A stretch of DNA of 15,353 bases from an uncultured Campylobacter sp. (lineage in GTDB: Bacteria > Campylobacterota > Campylobacteria > Campylobacterales > Campylobacteraceae): contig NZ_CALHII010000257.1 of NCBI RefSeq assembly GCF_938030815.1, positions 1-15,353 of the forward strand. Reading direction: 5' to 3'. The first letter of the stretch is position 1, and each line of letters begins with the position of its first letter. The position numbers were made by a program, and so were the translations under genes. A model generated the notes under the pieces. That model did no database searches. It was not told where the DNA came from and saw nothing but the letters and a program-made list of their open reading frames with translations. This document shows positions 7,141-14,418 of this stretch, in pieces.

Positions 7141-7863
7141 TTAATCAAAATTTCGAAGTTCTATCTTTAGATCGGTGTGGATTTTGCTCGGATCAAAACT
7201 CGCAAGCGGCGCGTCTAAATGGCCGAAATTATCGCCGGTAGGCAGGAAGTTTTGCAGATAATAGACGCCGCGATAACCCTCGCTGCATAGAATTTGCGCC
7301 ATCTGCTCAACCTTCGCTTCGTTTAAAAAATCGGCATGCACGGTCGTGCGCACCTCAAATTTAAAATTTTGCCGCAGCAAAAGCCTAAGAGTTTGCAAAA
7401 ATTTATCGTATAGGCTTGACTTCGTAATGAGCTCAAAATCCTGTCTGGGCGCCTTAAAATCAAGCGCGACATAATCGATCAGCCCTAAGCTTAGCGCCTC
7501 TTCGATCTTTTGCGGATTCGAGCCGTTGGTATCAACCTTGAGCAAAAAGCCGCGCTGCTTAACTTCGTGCGCCAGCGGGATAAAATCGCTCGCACAGGTG
7601 CATTCGCCGCCGCTAAATACGATGCCCTGAAGCTTGCCCGCGCGCGCATCCAAAAAGCGCAGAAACTCTTCGTTTGAAATTTTACCCCGTGAAGTAACGA
7701 TTTGTGGATTGTAGCAGTATATGCAGCGCATATTGCAGCCGCAAAACCACGCAATCGCGGCGATGCGATCAGCAAAATCAAGCATCGTAAACGGCGTGAT
7801 CTCGTAAATCTGCGCGTTACGCAGGTTTAAGGCTTGCGGCAGCTTCGTATGCGCTTGTTGCAT
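7141..7863 (-). CDS. nrdG: Anaerobic ribonucleotide reductase-activating protein (radical SAM)
   Basis: NrdG uses a [4Fe-4S] cluster and S-adenosylmethionine to generate the glycyl radical on the class III ribonucleotide reductase. The radical-SAM CxxxCxxC motif is C43-NMR-C47-IY-C50, followed by YNPQ. VFSGGECT (82-89) contains the GGE motif that contacts SAM. DTNGSNP (111-117) and the VALDFKAPR strand (132-140) are further radical-SAM landmarks. At 240 residues it is longer than E. coli NrdG (about 154) and fits the longer NrdG-like activase type (often called NrdG2). The ATG has only a poor ribosome binding site, which suggests translational coupling to the small gene ending 17 bases upstream. 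It closes the nrdD operon. Confidence 0.9.
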   Translation of the reverse strand: MQQAHTKLPQALNLRNAQIYEITPFTMLDFADRIAAIAWFCGCNMRCIYCYNPQIVTSRGKISNEEFLRFLDARAGKLQGIVFSGGECTCASDFIPLAHEVKQRGFLLKVDTNGSNPQKIEEALSLGLIDYVALDFKAPRQDFELITKSSLYDKFLQTLRLLLRQNFKFEVRTTVHADFLNEAKVEQMAQILCSEGYRGVYYLQNFLPTGDNFGHLDAPLASFDPSKIHTDLKIELRNFD

Positions 7864-7880
7864 TTGGCCGGTAGCGGCGA

Positions 7881-8045
7881 CTAGGCGATCTGCTTTTTGT
7901 CTTTTTTCTCTTCAAAAAAGACGCGCTCTTTGTGTTCGCCCTTCTTTCCGATATTAAAGCTCTCTACTGGGCGCAAATAGCCCATTACTCTTGTGTAAAC
8001 TACGCATTTTGTGCGTTTTGCTTCTAACTCTTTTGGAAATTCCAT
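7881..8045 (-). CDS. Small glycyl-radical-domain protein split from NrdD
   Basis: This 54-residue ORF lies between nrdD and nrdG. Residues 11-44 run from KCVVYTRVMGYLRPV to NIGKKGEHKERVFF. The stretch matches the C-terminal glycyl-radical segment of class III reductases: E. coli NrdD has RRVCGYLGSP followed by NAGKQEEVKRR. By that alignment G22, in RVMGYL, is the radical glycine. The adjoining NrdD protein lacks this segment. Start: ATG at 8043-8045 with AGGATGGAG immediately upstream. An in-frame ATG five codons earlier has no ribosome binding site. The ORF is in the same frame as nrdD but separated from it by two TAA codons, so it should be made as its own polypeptide. C14 lies where other NrdD proteins have a cysteine just before the radical loop. 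The split assignment is inferred from motif matching. Confidence 0.8.
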   Translation of the reverse strand: MEFPKELEAKRTKCVVYTRVMGYLRPVESFNIGKKGEHKERVFFEEKKDKKQIA

Positions 8046-8084
8046 TCTCCATCCTTTCATTAAGATTAAAATTTAAATCGCTAT

Positions 8085-10193
8085 TTAGGCGCCCTTGCTC
8101 TGCTTAGCTTTATATTCCGCGAGCAGCTCCTCGTCGCATTTCGGGCAGTATTCATGCTCGCCGCTGATGTAGCCGTGCTTATGACAGACGCTGAAAATCG
8201 GCGTGATCGTGATGTAAGGAAGCTTATAGTTTTGCACTACGCTTTTTACGAGCTGCTTACACGCTTGAGCCGAGCTGATGCGCTCCTTCATATACAGATG
8301 CAGCACCGTGCCGCCGGTATAGGAGCTTTGCAGCTCGTCCTGCATCGCCAGAGCCTCGAACGGATCGCTTCCGAAATTTGCTGGAAGCTGCGTCGAATTG
8401 GTGTAGTATATGTTTTTATCAAACCCCGCTTGGATGATATCTGCATAGCGCTTCTTATCCTCTTTGGCGAAGCGATACGTCGTGCCCTCGGCAGGCGTGG
8501 CTTCGAGATTATATAGATTGCCCGTGCGCTCCTGAAACGAGCGGATCTTCTCGCGCAGATAATCGACCATTTTAAGGGCAAATTTACGCCCGAATTCCGT
8601 CGTAATATCTTCTTTGTTGCCGCTGAAATTTCGTATCATCTCATTTGCACCGTTGATACCGATGGTGCTGAAATGGTTGTTAAAGCCCGGTAGATAGCGC
8701 TTCGTGTATGGATACAAGCCGCGCTCAAACATCTCGGTTACAAATTTTCGCTTCTTTTCAAGCGTCGATTTGGCAAGCTCTAAAAGCTCGTCCAGCCTCG
8801 CATACAGCGCCTCTTCGTTATTTTTATATAGATAGCCTAGTCGGGCTAAATTTATCGTTACGACGCCGATACTTCCCGTCATCTCCGCGCTTCCGAAAAG
8901 TCCTCCGCCGCGCTTAAGAAGCTCGCGCAGATCAAGCTGCAAGCGGCAGCACATCGAGCGCACGGCGCCGGGCTTATACGCCTTTGGATTGGGTACGCGC
9001 TCGCCCTTTTCGTTCGTGATATATTGCGAACCGATAAAATTTTGAAAATAGCTTGAGCCTACCTTAGCGGTGTTTTCAAACACCGCGTCGGCCGCAGGCG
9101 TATCCCAATCAAACTCCTCCGTTAAATTTACCGTAGGAATCGGGAAGGTAAACGGCTGGCCGCACTTATCGCCCGTCGTTAAAACCTCGTAAAACGCAAT
9201 CACGATGCGGTTCATCTCAGGCTCGAAATCGCCGTAAGTCATCGCCTCAAGCGAGTCCTTGCCGCGCCTTTTAGCCTCAGCCAAAAGCTCCTCGTCGCGT
9301 AAATTTTTAAATAGATGCTCGTTGTTGTGCGTAGGGATCTGCGTTTTTAGATCATCCGGGCAGGTCATATCGATGGTGACATTGGTAAACGGGCTCTGAC
9401 CCCAGCGTGCAGGAACATTTAGGTTAAAAATAAAGCTCGTAATCGCCTTTTTGACCTCATCGTCGCTTAATTTATCTCGGAAAACGTATGGCGCCAGATA
9501 CGTATCAAAGCTGCTAAATGCCTGCGCGCCCGCCCATTCGCTCTGTAAAATTCCAAGGAAATTCGCCATCTGATACAGCGCTTCGCGGAAATGTTTCGGT
9601 GCCTTGCTCTCGACCCTGCCGCGCACGCCGTTAAAGCCCTCGTTTAGAAGCACGCGCAAGCTCCAGCCCGCGCAATACGCCGTAAGGCAGTCCAGGTCGT
9701 GGATATGATAGTCGCCGTTTCGGTGTGCCGCGCCCTCCTCTCGAGAGTAAATTTTATCTAGCCAGTAGTTTGCGATGACCTTGCCGGCAGTGTTATTGAT
9801 CAGGCCTGCGTTTGAGTAGCTGGTATTGGAATTTGCTAAAATTCGCCAATCCTGCTTGCTGATGTATTCATTGACCGTCTGGGTGCAGTTGATATAGGTC
9901 GTGTCCTCCTCAAGTCCCAAAATGTGCTCGCGCTGCATCTTGTGCGTATGGCGGTAGATCATGAAGCTTTTCAAAATGGCGAAATCGCCCGCTTCGAAGA
10001 GTTTTTTCTCGATGAGATCCTGAATATCTTCGACACTTAATTTGTCTTTAAAAACGATCGCGCTCATTACATTATCAAAGACTTTTTCGTCAAACTCGCT
10101 ACCGACGCTTTTGTAGGCTTTTTTGATAGCATCTTTTATTTTGTAGGATTGAAATTCTTGAAAACTTCCGTCTCTTTTAATGATTTTTTTCAT
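8085..10193 (-). CDS. nrdD: Anaerobic ribonucleoside-triphosphate reductase, catalytic subunit lacking its glycyl-radical tail
   Basis: This is the class III ribonucleotide reductase, which makes dNTPs without oxygen. Residues 1-88 are an ATP-cone (KKIIKRDGSFQEF...) that senses ATP/dATP. The catalytic barrel follows, with DYHIHDLDCL (161-170), SMCCRLQLD (413-421) bearing the CC pair, GSIGVVTINLARLG (440-453) and STIGINGANEMI (509-520). The C-terminus has a zinc-type motif: C670, H673, C683, C686. The protein then stops after 16 more residues, before the RVxGYL glycyl-radical loop that normally follows. That loop is in the next ORF. The start is the ATG at 10191-10193. A GTG two codons upstream is possible, but the ATG follows a G-rich stretch and homologues typically begin MKKIIKRDG. 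It is the first gene of the operon nrdD – small ORF – nrdG. Confidence 0.93.
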   Translation of the reverse strand: MKKIIKRDGSFQEFQSYKIKDAIKKAYKSVGSEFDEKVFDNVMSAIVFKDKLSVEDIQDLIEKKLFEAGDFAILKSFMIYRHTHKMQREHILGLEEDTTYINCTQTVNEYISKQDWRILANSNTSYSNAGLINNTAGKVIANYWLDKIYSREEGAAHRNGDYHIHDLDCLTAYCAGWSLRVLLNEGFNGVRGRVESKAPKHFREALYQMANFLGILQSEWAGAQAFSSFDTYLAPYVFRDKLSDDEVKKAITSFIFNLNVPARWGQSPFTNVTIDMTCPDDLKTQIPTHNNEHLFKNLRDEELLAEAKRRGKDSLEAMTYGDFEPEMNRIVIAFYEVLTTGDKCGQPFTFPIPTVNLTEEFDWDTPAADAVFENTAKVGSSYFQNFIGSQYITNEKGERVPNPKAYKPGAVRSMCCRLQLDLRELLKRGGGLFGSAEMTGSIGVVTINLARLGYLYKNNEEALYARLDELLELAKSTLEKKRKFVTEMFERGLYPYTKRYLPGFNNHFSTIGINGANEMIRNFSGNKEDITTEFGRKFALKMVDYLREKIRSFQERTGNLYNLEATPAEGTTYRFAKEDKKRYADIIQAGFDKNIYYTNSTQLPANFGSDPFEALAMQDELQSSYTGGTVLHLYMKERISSAQACKQLVKSVVQNYKLPYITITPIFSVCHKHGYISGEHEYCPKCDEELLAEYKAKQSKGA

Positions 10194-10229
10194 AAGCACC
10201 CCGAGAATTTTCTGAATAAATTGGCAGAA

Positions 10230-10235
10230 AGTATA
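10230..10235 (-). promoter_or_regulatory. -10 box for the nrdD operon
   Basis: TATACT on the minus strand, preceded by TTGA, about 37 bases upstream of the nrdD ATG. The divergent spacer (10194-10364) also carries the promoter of the lipoprotein gene. No clear FNR-like or NrdR-like palindrome was seen. Confidence 0.35.
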
Positions 10236-10325
10236 TCAAGGAATCTTTAACTCAAAATTAAAGGAACGAGCGGAATATCCGTTACAAATTTTGCTTATAA
10301 AAAACGAAATTTAACCAAATCTCGC

Positions 10326-10331
10326 TATAAT
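10326..10331 (+). promoter_or_regulatory. -10 box for the lipoprotein gene
   Basis: TATAAT in the context CGCTATAATCGCGG, 34 bases upstream of the ATG at 10365. It is the clearest -10 box on the plus strand in this spacer. Confidence 0.5.
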
Positions 10332-10364
10332 CGCGGAGTTTATTTTATAAAATTTGGAAATGCT

Positions 10365-10997
10365 ATGAAAAATTTTAAAATAAGTTTTTTCGTGATCTTG
10401 CTGTGTGCCTTTTTAGCGGGCTGCGCTGCGCTTAAAGGCTCTAAAAGCACGGATAATTCGGCACTTGCAGGAGGCATCGACCACGCAGGATATCCAAACT
10501 CGTATCTGGAGCGCATCGCAGGCGAAAGCATCGCCGATCTACTCTCAAAGCGCATAGTCGGCAAGAGAGGCGGTAGATTCAGCGTCGTCGGCATCGAGCC
10601 ACTGGACGGGACGAACGCGCACGGCGTGGATGCGGAATTTTTGAGCAAAAAAATTAGAATTTCACTGCTGCATTCAGGCAAAGCAGTCGTCACGGACGCT
10701 CCAAGCAAAGACGAACTCGTATTTAACAACGATGGCGTAAGCCGTGGCTATCACGCCGTAGAAAGCGGCTCGATCTACGCGCCGGATTACATCTTGGTAG
10801 GTAAAATTTTACCGCAAAGCCCCGCTGTGGCAAACGACGATAAGGCAGGATCTAAAAAATCAAAAAATTTAAATTATGCAGCTAAAAATTCTACCGCGCA
10901 AGCAAGCGAAAGCCTACTTTTAGAGCTTTCGATGATAGATACTCGCAACAACAAAAGCGTGTGGAAATATAAAAAAGCGCTTCAAAAGCAAATTTAA
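10365..10997 (+). CDS. LpoB-like outer-membrane lipoprotein
   Basis: The 210-residue product starts with a lipoprotein signal peptide ending in LAGC, with C20 as the lipidated cysteine, so it is exported and membrane-anchored. The mature part resembles the LpoB/PBP-activator lipoprotein family: YAPDYILVGKI (138-148) and LELSMIDTRNNKSVWKYKK (186-204) match the family's DYVLxGKI and ...LIDTRxGKxVW... strands. Proteins of this family activate bifunctional penicillin-binding proteins in enterics. Whether this one does so is not shown by the sequence. A low-complexity lysine/serine-rich loop lies at about 158-182. The ATG has a weak GGAA site and a TATAAT box upstream. rpsU follows after about 50 bases and could be co-transcribed. 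Confidence 0.72.
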   Translation: MKNFKISFFVILLCAFLAGCAALKGSKSTDNSALAGGIDHAGYPNSYLERIAGESIADLLSKRIVGKRGGRFSVVGIEPLDGTNAHGVDAEFLSKKIRISLLHSGKAVVTDAPSKDELVFNNDGVSRGYHAVESGSIYAPDYILVGKILPQSPAVANDDKAGSKKSKNLNYAAKNSTAQASESLLLELSMIDTRNNKSVWKYKKALQKQI

Positions 10998-11048
10998 GGA
11001 ATTTTTCGCTAAACTCACAATTCATTTTTTTGAAAGGCGGTGAGGAAA

Positions 11049-11261
11049 GTGCCTGGAGTAAAGGTATATCCGAACGAATCATTTGACGAAGCTTACAGAC
11101 GCTTTAAGAAGCAGACCGATCGTAACCTAGTCGTTACCGAGGTTCGCGCGAGACGATTTTTTGAGCCGATGACGGAAGTCCGCAAAAAGCAAAAAATTTC
11201 AGCTCGCAAAAAGATGCTTAAACGTCTTTACACGCTACGTCGCTACGAGTCACGCTTGTAG
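11049..11261 (+). CDS. rpsU: 30S ribosomal protein S21
   Basis: S21 is a small basic protein of the 30S subunit near the mRNA entry and anti-Shine-Dalgarno region. The chosen start is the GTG at 11049-11051, giving MPGVKVYPNESFDEAYRRFK and a 70-residue protein. The motifs FKKQTDRNLVVTEVRARRFF and KKQKISARKKMLKRLY are standard for S21 of this group. The frame remains open three codons upstream to another GTG at 11040, but homologues begin MPG. The AAGG at 11034-11037 and the GAGG just before the chosen start could both serve as ribosome binding sites. A strong RNA hairpin immediately follows the stop. Confidence 0.95.
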   Translation: MPGVKVYPNESFDEAYRRFKKQTDRNLVVTEVRARRFFEPMTEVRKKQKISARKKMLKRLYTLRRYESRL

Positions 11262-11264
11262 CGG

Positions 11265-11307
11265 TTTGCGCGGATTTGCGGATTTTAAATTTGCAGATCT
11301 GCGCGAA
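11265..11307 (+). terminator. Long RNA hairpin and probable terminator after rpsU
   Basis: Bases 11265-11284 pair continuously with 11288-11307: 20 base pairs, of which 5 are G·U, around a 3-base loop, followed by AATTTTAT. Because the G·U pairs would be A·C mismatches on the opposite strand, the structure belongs to the rightward transcript, as expected for a terminator of the lipoprotein-rpsU unit. It starts four bases after the rpsU stop. The T-tract is short, so it could also be a processing or stability element. Confidence 0.6.
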
Positions 11308-11502
11308 ATTTTATCTCACATCTTTTTAAATTTACAGCCCGCTTAAAATTTTACCCGCCGCGTCAGCGCCGAAATTCCGATCTAAATTTTAAAATTTACC
11401 TAATTAAATTTACCCGCCTTTTTGCGGCGCCTGCTTTATACAACATATCCGCCGGCGAGCCGCTAAATTTTGAAATTTATCTTTACCTATTCGTTTTTTA
11501 GA

Positions 11503-11508
11503 TATACT
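11503..11508 (+). promoter_or_regulatory. -10 box for the membrane-protein gene
   Basis: TATACT after a T-rich stretch, about 31 bases upstream of the ATG at 11534, which has an AAGGAG ribosome binding site. The rest of the 11308-11502 spacer shows only AAATTT-rich sequence and no gene. Confidence 0.45.
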
Positions 11509-11533
11509 TCTACATAAATTTCAAGGAGCGAAT

Positions 11534-12127
11534 ATGGATTTAAACGACTACCTGCACACTCAAGACCAGCAACCCTCAAACCCTCAAGAAAAAGAAGTAG
11601 CGCTCATCAAATACACCTTCATCGCAGCCTGCGCCTTAAAAGCTATAGCTGAACTGGTGCTATTGCTATTAGGAATTTACGGCGGATTAGGAGTATTACT
11701 AAGCGCAGCGGCATTCGTGCTTTTTATCTTTAGCATTTATAACATCTCCAAGCTTACCGCAAGCCGCAGCCTTTTACGCAACGTAGCCATCGCCTTTGCG
11801 GCGATATTTATAGGCGTATTGTTATTTATATTTTTAGCGGGCGGCATCATCGCTCAAATACTACTTGCATTGGGATTCATCGCATCGTTTCTGTTTTTTT
11901 ATAGATTTTATCAGGAGCTTGCCGATACTAGCGGAGTTGCGATATTTTCATATTGCTTTATCGCGCTTGTACTTGCAGCTATTGCAAATGCGTTTTTGGC
12001 GCGTTTTTCGCTGCCTGCTACGGTGCTGCTCAGCTTAGCGGCTCTTGCGCTTAACGCTTTTGCTATATTCAGCGTAGAGGGTTTTTCTCGTTCGTATTAT
12101 TCTTATGATCTTAGAGGCAAGAGATAA
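11534..12127 (+). CDS. Six-helix inner-membrane protein of unknown function
   Basis: The product is not recognised. The 197-residue protein has a short polar N-terminus (1-25, rich in Q, D and P) and then about six hydrophobic segments, near 27-48, 50-71, 83-102, 104-123, 134-155 and 160-181. It ends in a charged tail (YDLRGKR). No signal peptide or catalytic motif is visible. The AAGGAG site is 6 bases before the ATG and a TATACT box lies upstream. It is followed after 75 bases by the secreted glycosidase-like gene and then a membrane-anchored gene on the same strand, so the three may form an envelope-related unit. This grouping is inferred from spacing only. Confidence 0.7.
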   Translation: MDLNDYLHTQDQQPSNPQEKEVALIKYTFIAACALKAIAELVLLLLGIYGGLGVLLSAAAFVLFIFSIYNISKLTASRSLLRNVAIAFAAIFIGVLLFIFLAGGIIAQILLALGFIASFLFFYRFYQELADTSGVAIFSYCFIALVLAAIANAFLARFSLPATVLLSLAALALNAFAIFSVEGFSRSYYSYDLRGKR

Positions 12128-12202
12128 ATTTTGATTGCTTGATCGGTTGTGAAAAGACCAGCAAAGAGCTAATTTTTAAAATTTCAAATCAAGGAGCAAG
12201 CC

Positions 12203-13192
12203 GTGGTCTATTTCAAACACATATTTCTCGCGCTATTTTTTGGGGCGCTGTTTTGCGGCGTACTTTACGGCGAAAATCCAAATAAAATTTCAAAACAAAA
12301 TTTTAAATCTGACTTCATCTGGGGCGTTACGATCGACGACGGCTGGTACGAGGACGCACAAGACGCCTCGGGCGCGAAGCTGCAAAGCATCGTGCGCGCC
12401 CTGCAAGCCCTACCCGCAAAACCTACCGTGCGCGTCGTGATGTCAAAAGAAATTAGCCCGCGCGAGTACGAGTCCCTTTTTAGGCAGCTTAGCGAGGTTT
12501 CGTACGTGATGGCCTGCCCCGTGGACTCCTACGAGATGAGCTCGTACAAAAGCGTAAAAAGCTACGAAAAAAGATTCGCGGACGCCTTCGTCGCGCTCGC
12601 GCCTTACGTCGCGATCTGGGAGATCGGCAACGAAATAAACGGCGAGGGCTGGCTCGGGGACGATGCTAATTTCATCGCCGCTAAGATGATCGCGGCATTC
12701 GAGTTCATCCACAAGAAAGGCGCTAAGACGGCGCTTACGGCGTATTATACTCCGAGCGGAGTACAAAAAATAGAAATGCACGAGTGGCTGCGAAAATTCG
12801 TGCCGCAGGATATGAAAGATGGGCTGGATTATCTTTTCGTAAGCTACTACGAGGACGACAACGAGGGCTTTGCGCCTGATTGGAGCGAAATTTTTACCGA
12901 TCTGCAAGGCGCCTTTCCCGCTTCAAAGCTCGGCATCGGCGAGTGCGGAAACACGGCGGCGGACGCTACGCAAGCGAGCAAAAAGGCGATGATGAAGCGG
13001 TATTATACGATGCCGCGCTACGTGAAAAACTACGTGGGCGGGTACTTTTGGTGGTATTTCGTGCAAGACTGCGTAAGCGGGGCGGGACCCGGCGCTTCAA
13101 ACGGCAAAAATCGCGGCGCGCGCGATAAAGCGAAAGCCACGGACGAGCTGCTAAAAAGCCTTAGCGAAGCAATAGGCGAAGCGTACAGATAA
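12203..13192 (+). CDS. Secreted glycoside-hydrolase-like TIM-barrel protein
   Basis: The 329-residue product begins at a GTG with a good AAGGAG site 6 bases upstream. Residues 1-23 are a signal peptide (FLALFFGALFCGVLYG), so the protein is exported. The mature part reads like a clan GH-A (beta/alpha)8 glycosidase. IWGVTIDDGWYED (39-51) is a first-strand-like segment. AIWEIGNEINGEGW (137-150) carries the N143-E144 pair expected of the acid/base strand. FVSYYEDD (212-219) follows, and KLGIGECGN (242-250) carries E247 as candidate nucleophile. YFWWYF (281-286) is a typical last-strand aromatic patch. The exact GH family and substrate cannot be given. It might act on host or biofilm glycans or on the cell's own envelope polymers. 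The ATG of the next gene is about 70 bases downstream. Confidence 0.7.
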   Translation: MVYFKHIFLALFFGALFCGVLYGENPNKISKQNFKSDFIWGVTIDDGWYEDAQDASGAKLQSIVRALQALPAKPTVRVVMSKEISPREYESLFRQLSEVSYVMACPVDSYEMSSYKSVKSYEKRFADAFVALAPYVAIWEIGNEINGEGWLGDDANFIAAKMIAAFEFIHKKGAKTALTAYYTPSGVQKIEMHEWLRKFVPQDMKDGLDYLFVSYYEDDNEGFAPDWSEIFTDLQGAFPASKLGIGECGNTAADATQASKKAMMKRYYTMPRYVKNYVGGYFWWYFVQDCVSGAGPGASNGKNRGARDKAKATDELLKSLSEAIGEAYR

Positions 13193-13213
13193 TACGCGGA
13201 GGATTTCAAATTT

Positions 13214-13235
13214 AAAGCAAAATTTTATGCTTTTT
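13214..13235 (+). terminator. Weak hairpin with T-run between two genes
   Basis: AAAGCA and TGCTTT form a 6-bp stem around an 8-base AT loop, followed by TT and then AGG. It sits just after the glycosidase-like gene and before the next start. The structure is weak, so partial read-through is likely. Confidence 0.3.
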
Positions 13236-13260
13236 AGGTGCAACGAGGTAAAATTTGGAC

Positions 13261-14418
13261 ATGAAAACTTTTATAAAAATTTTAAAAATTACCGCCTTGG
13301 TCGTGAGCGTTGCGTGCGTGCTTTTTGTGCTATATATATTTGTGATTTTAAATTTGCTTTTTTCATCCGATACGCCCGAGGGTTGCGATCCTAGTATGCC
13401 CACTAGCGCTTGCGATTATATCGATGAAAAATTTGAAAAAGAGCTGCAAAATTTGCCCCCGGTCGCCGCTCTGCCGCCATTAGACAAAAGACCCGTATTT
13501 TGGCTAGGCGAGAAAAAATTCGCAGGAGGTGCGAAGTTTGATTATCTATACATTAAGGACGATTTTGGGGTCTGGCTTAGGTATGAGGACAGCGATAGCG
13601 ACGACTTTTTGCTGCAGAAAGATATGCCGGAGCTCTACTACGGATACGACGAGATCGATCGTTCGCCGGACGAAAAGTGGGTGAGTAGAGAGCTTGGATA
13701 TTATAGCTACGGCATCTACGATATTTCGCTTTTTGAAAACGAAGCCAAGATATTTTCTCAAACGGCGCATAAGGTCGTGAGGAAATTTATCGGCTTCTTC
13801 AATCTACACTCTATGAGGGGCACATCTTTTGCAGCTCCGCAAGGCACCGAGGAAAATTTAAACGCTATAAGCGAGCTTCAAACTCCGCTTGCGGATTTTC
13901 CGCAAAAGCAGAACTACTCTGCGCTTGGTTGGGCTGATAAACCAGAAGCCAGAGGCTATGTCGGAGATGAAATAGCCAAAAAGCTCGCTCGCAATGTCTT
14001 TGAGATAGAGGGCGAGGGCTGGCGACAGACCATCCGTATAAACAGTCGCGCTAAAGACATAAAGGTAATCTGCGGAGATGAAATTTGCCTCGCGCTTGCC
14101 TTTGATGAGAGCAAAATCAATAGCTGCGATAACGACGCTGCATCCACGGCAATTCATACGCTAAATTTAAAGCAAAAATTTAGCAATTTTCATATGCTTA
14201 CTAGTAGGAATTTTAACTACGTAAAGCTCGGCGATAAGTATACTTTAGACGATGTGGAATCCTTTAAAATAGTTTTATCGAGATTCAGATATATCGAGGG
14301 GTATAACAAAGGTCGTGAAATCACGGACTACGAGGTTATCTTGCGAAATAGCGAGGGCGAACAGGTCAATGAAATTTGCAGAAATGAAATTAAGAGGGCT
14401 CGCAGCCGCTTGCGATAA
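13261..14418 (+). CDS. Membrane-anchored protein of unknown function
   Basis: The family is not recognised. The ATG at 13261 gives 385 residues. A TTG two codons earlier (13255) sits at a better distance from the GAGG at 13245-13248, so either start is possible. A single hydrophobic segment at about 8-34 anchors the protein, and the rest is probably periplasmic. It is acidic and aromatic-rich, for example LRYEDSDSDDFLLQ (106-119) and MPELYYGYDEIDRS (122-135). Cysteines at 42 and 51, 271 and 276, and 289 could form disulfides, and another lies at 373. The C-terminus is basic (KRARSRLR). It is the third gene of a rightward run after the six-helix protein and the secreted glycosidase-like protein. 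Confidence 0.65.
   Translation: MKTFIKILKITALVVSVACVLFVLYIFVILNLLFSSDTPEGCDPSMPTSACDYIDEKFEKELQNLPPVAALPPLDKRPVFWLGEKKFAGGAKFDYLYIKDDFGVWLRYEDSDSDDFLLQKDMPELYYGYDEIDRSPDEKWVSRELGYYSYGIYDISLFENEAKIFSQTAHKVVRKFIGFFNLHSMRGTSFAAPQGTEENLNAISELQTPLADFPQKQNYSALGWADKPEARGYVGDEIAKKLARNVFEIEGEGWRQTIRINSRAKDIKVICGDEICLALAFDESKINSCDNDAASTAIHTLNLKQKFSNFHMLTSRNFNYVKLGDKYTLDDVESFKIVLSRFRYIEGYNKGREITDYEVILRNSEGEQVNEICRNEIKRARSRLR

Noticed and set aside
12443..12907. A 154-codon frame antisense to the glycosidase-like gene
   Set aside because: The sense strand has a signal peptide, a ribosome binding site and catalytic motifs. The antisense frame has none of these and is a shadow of GC-rich codon usage.
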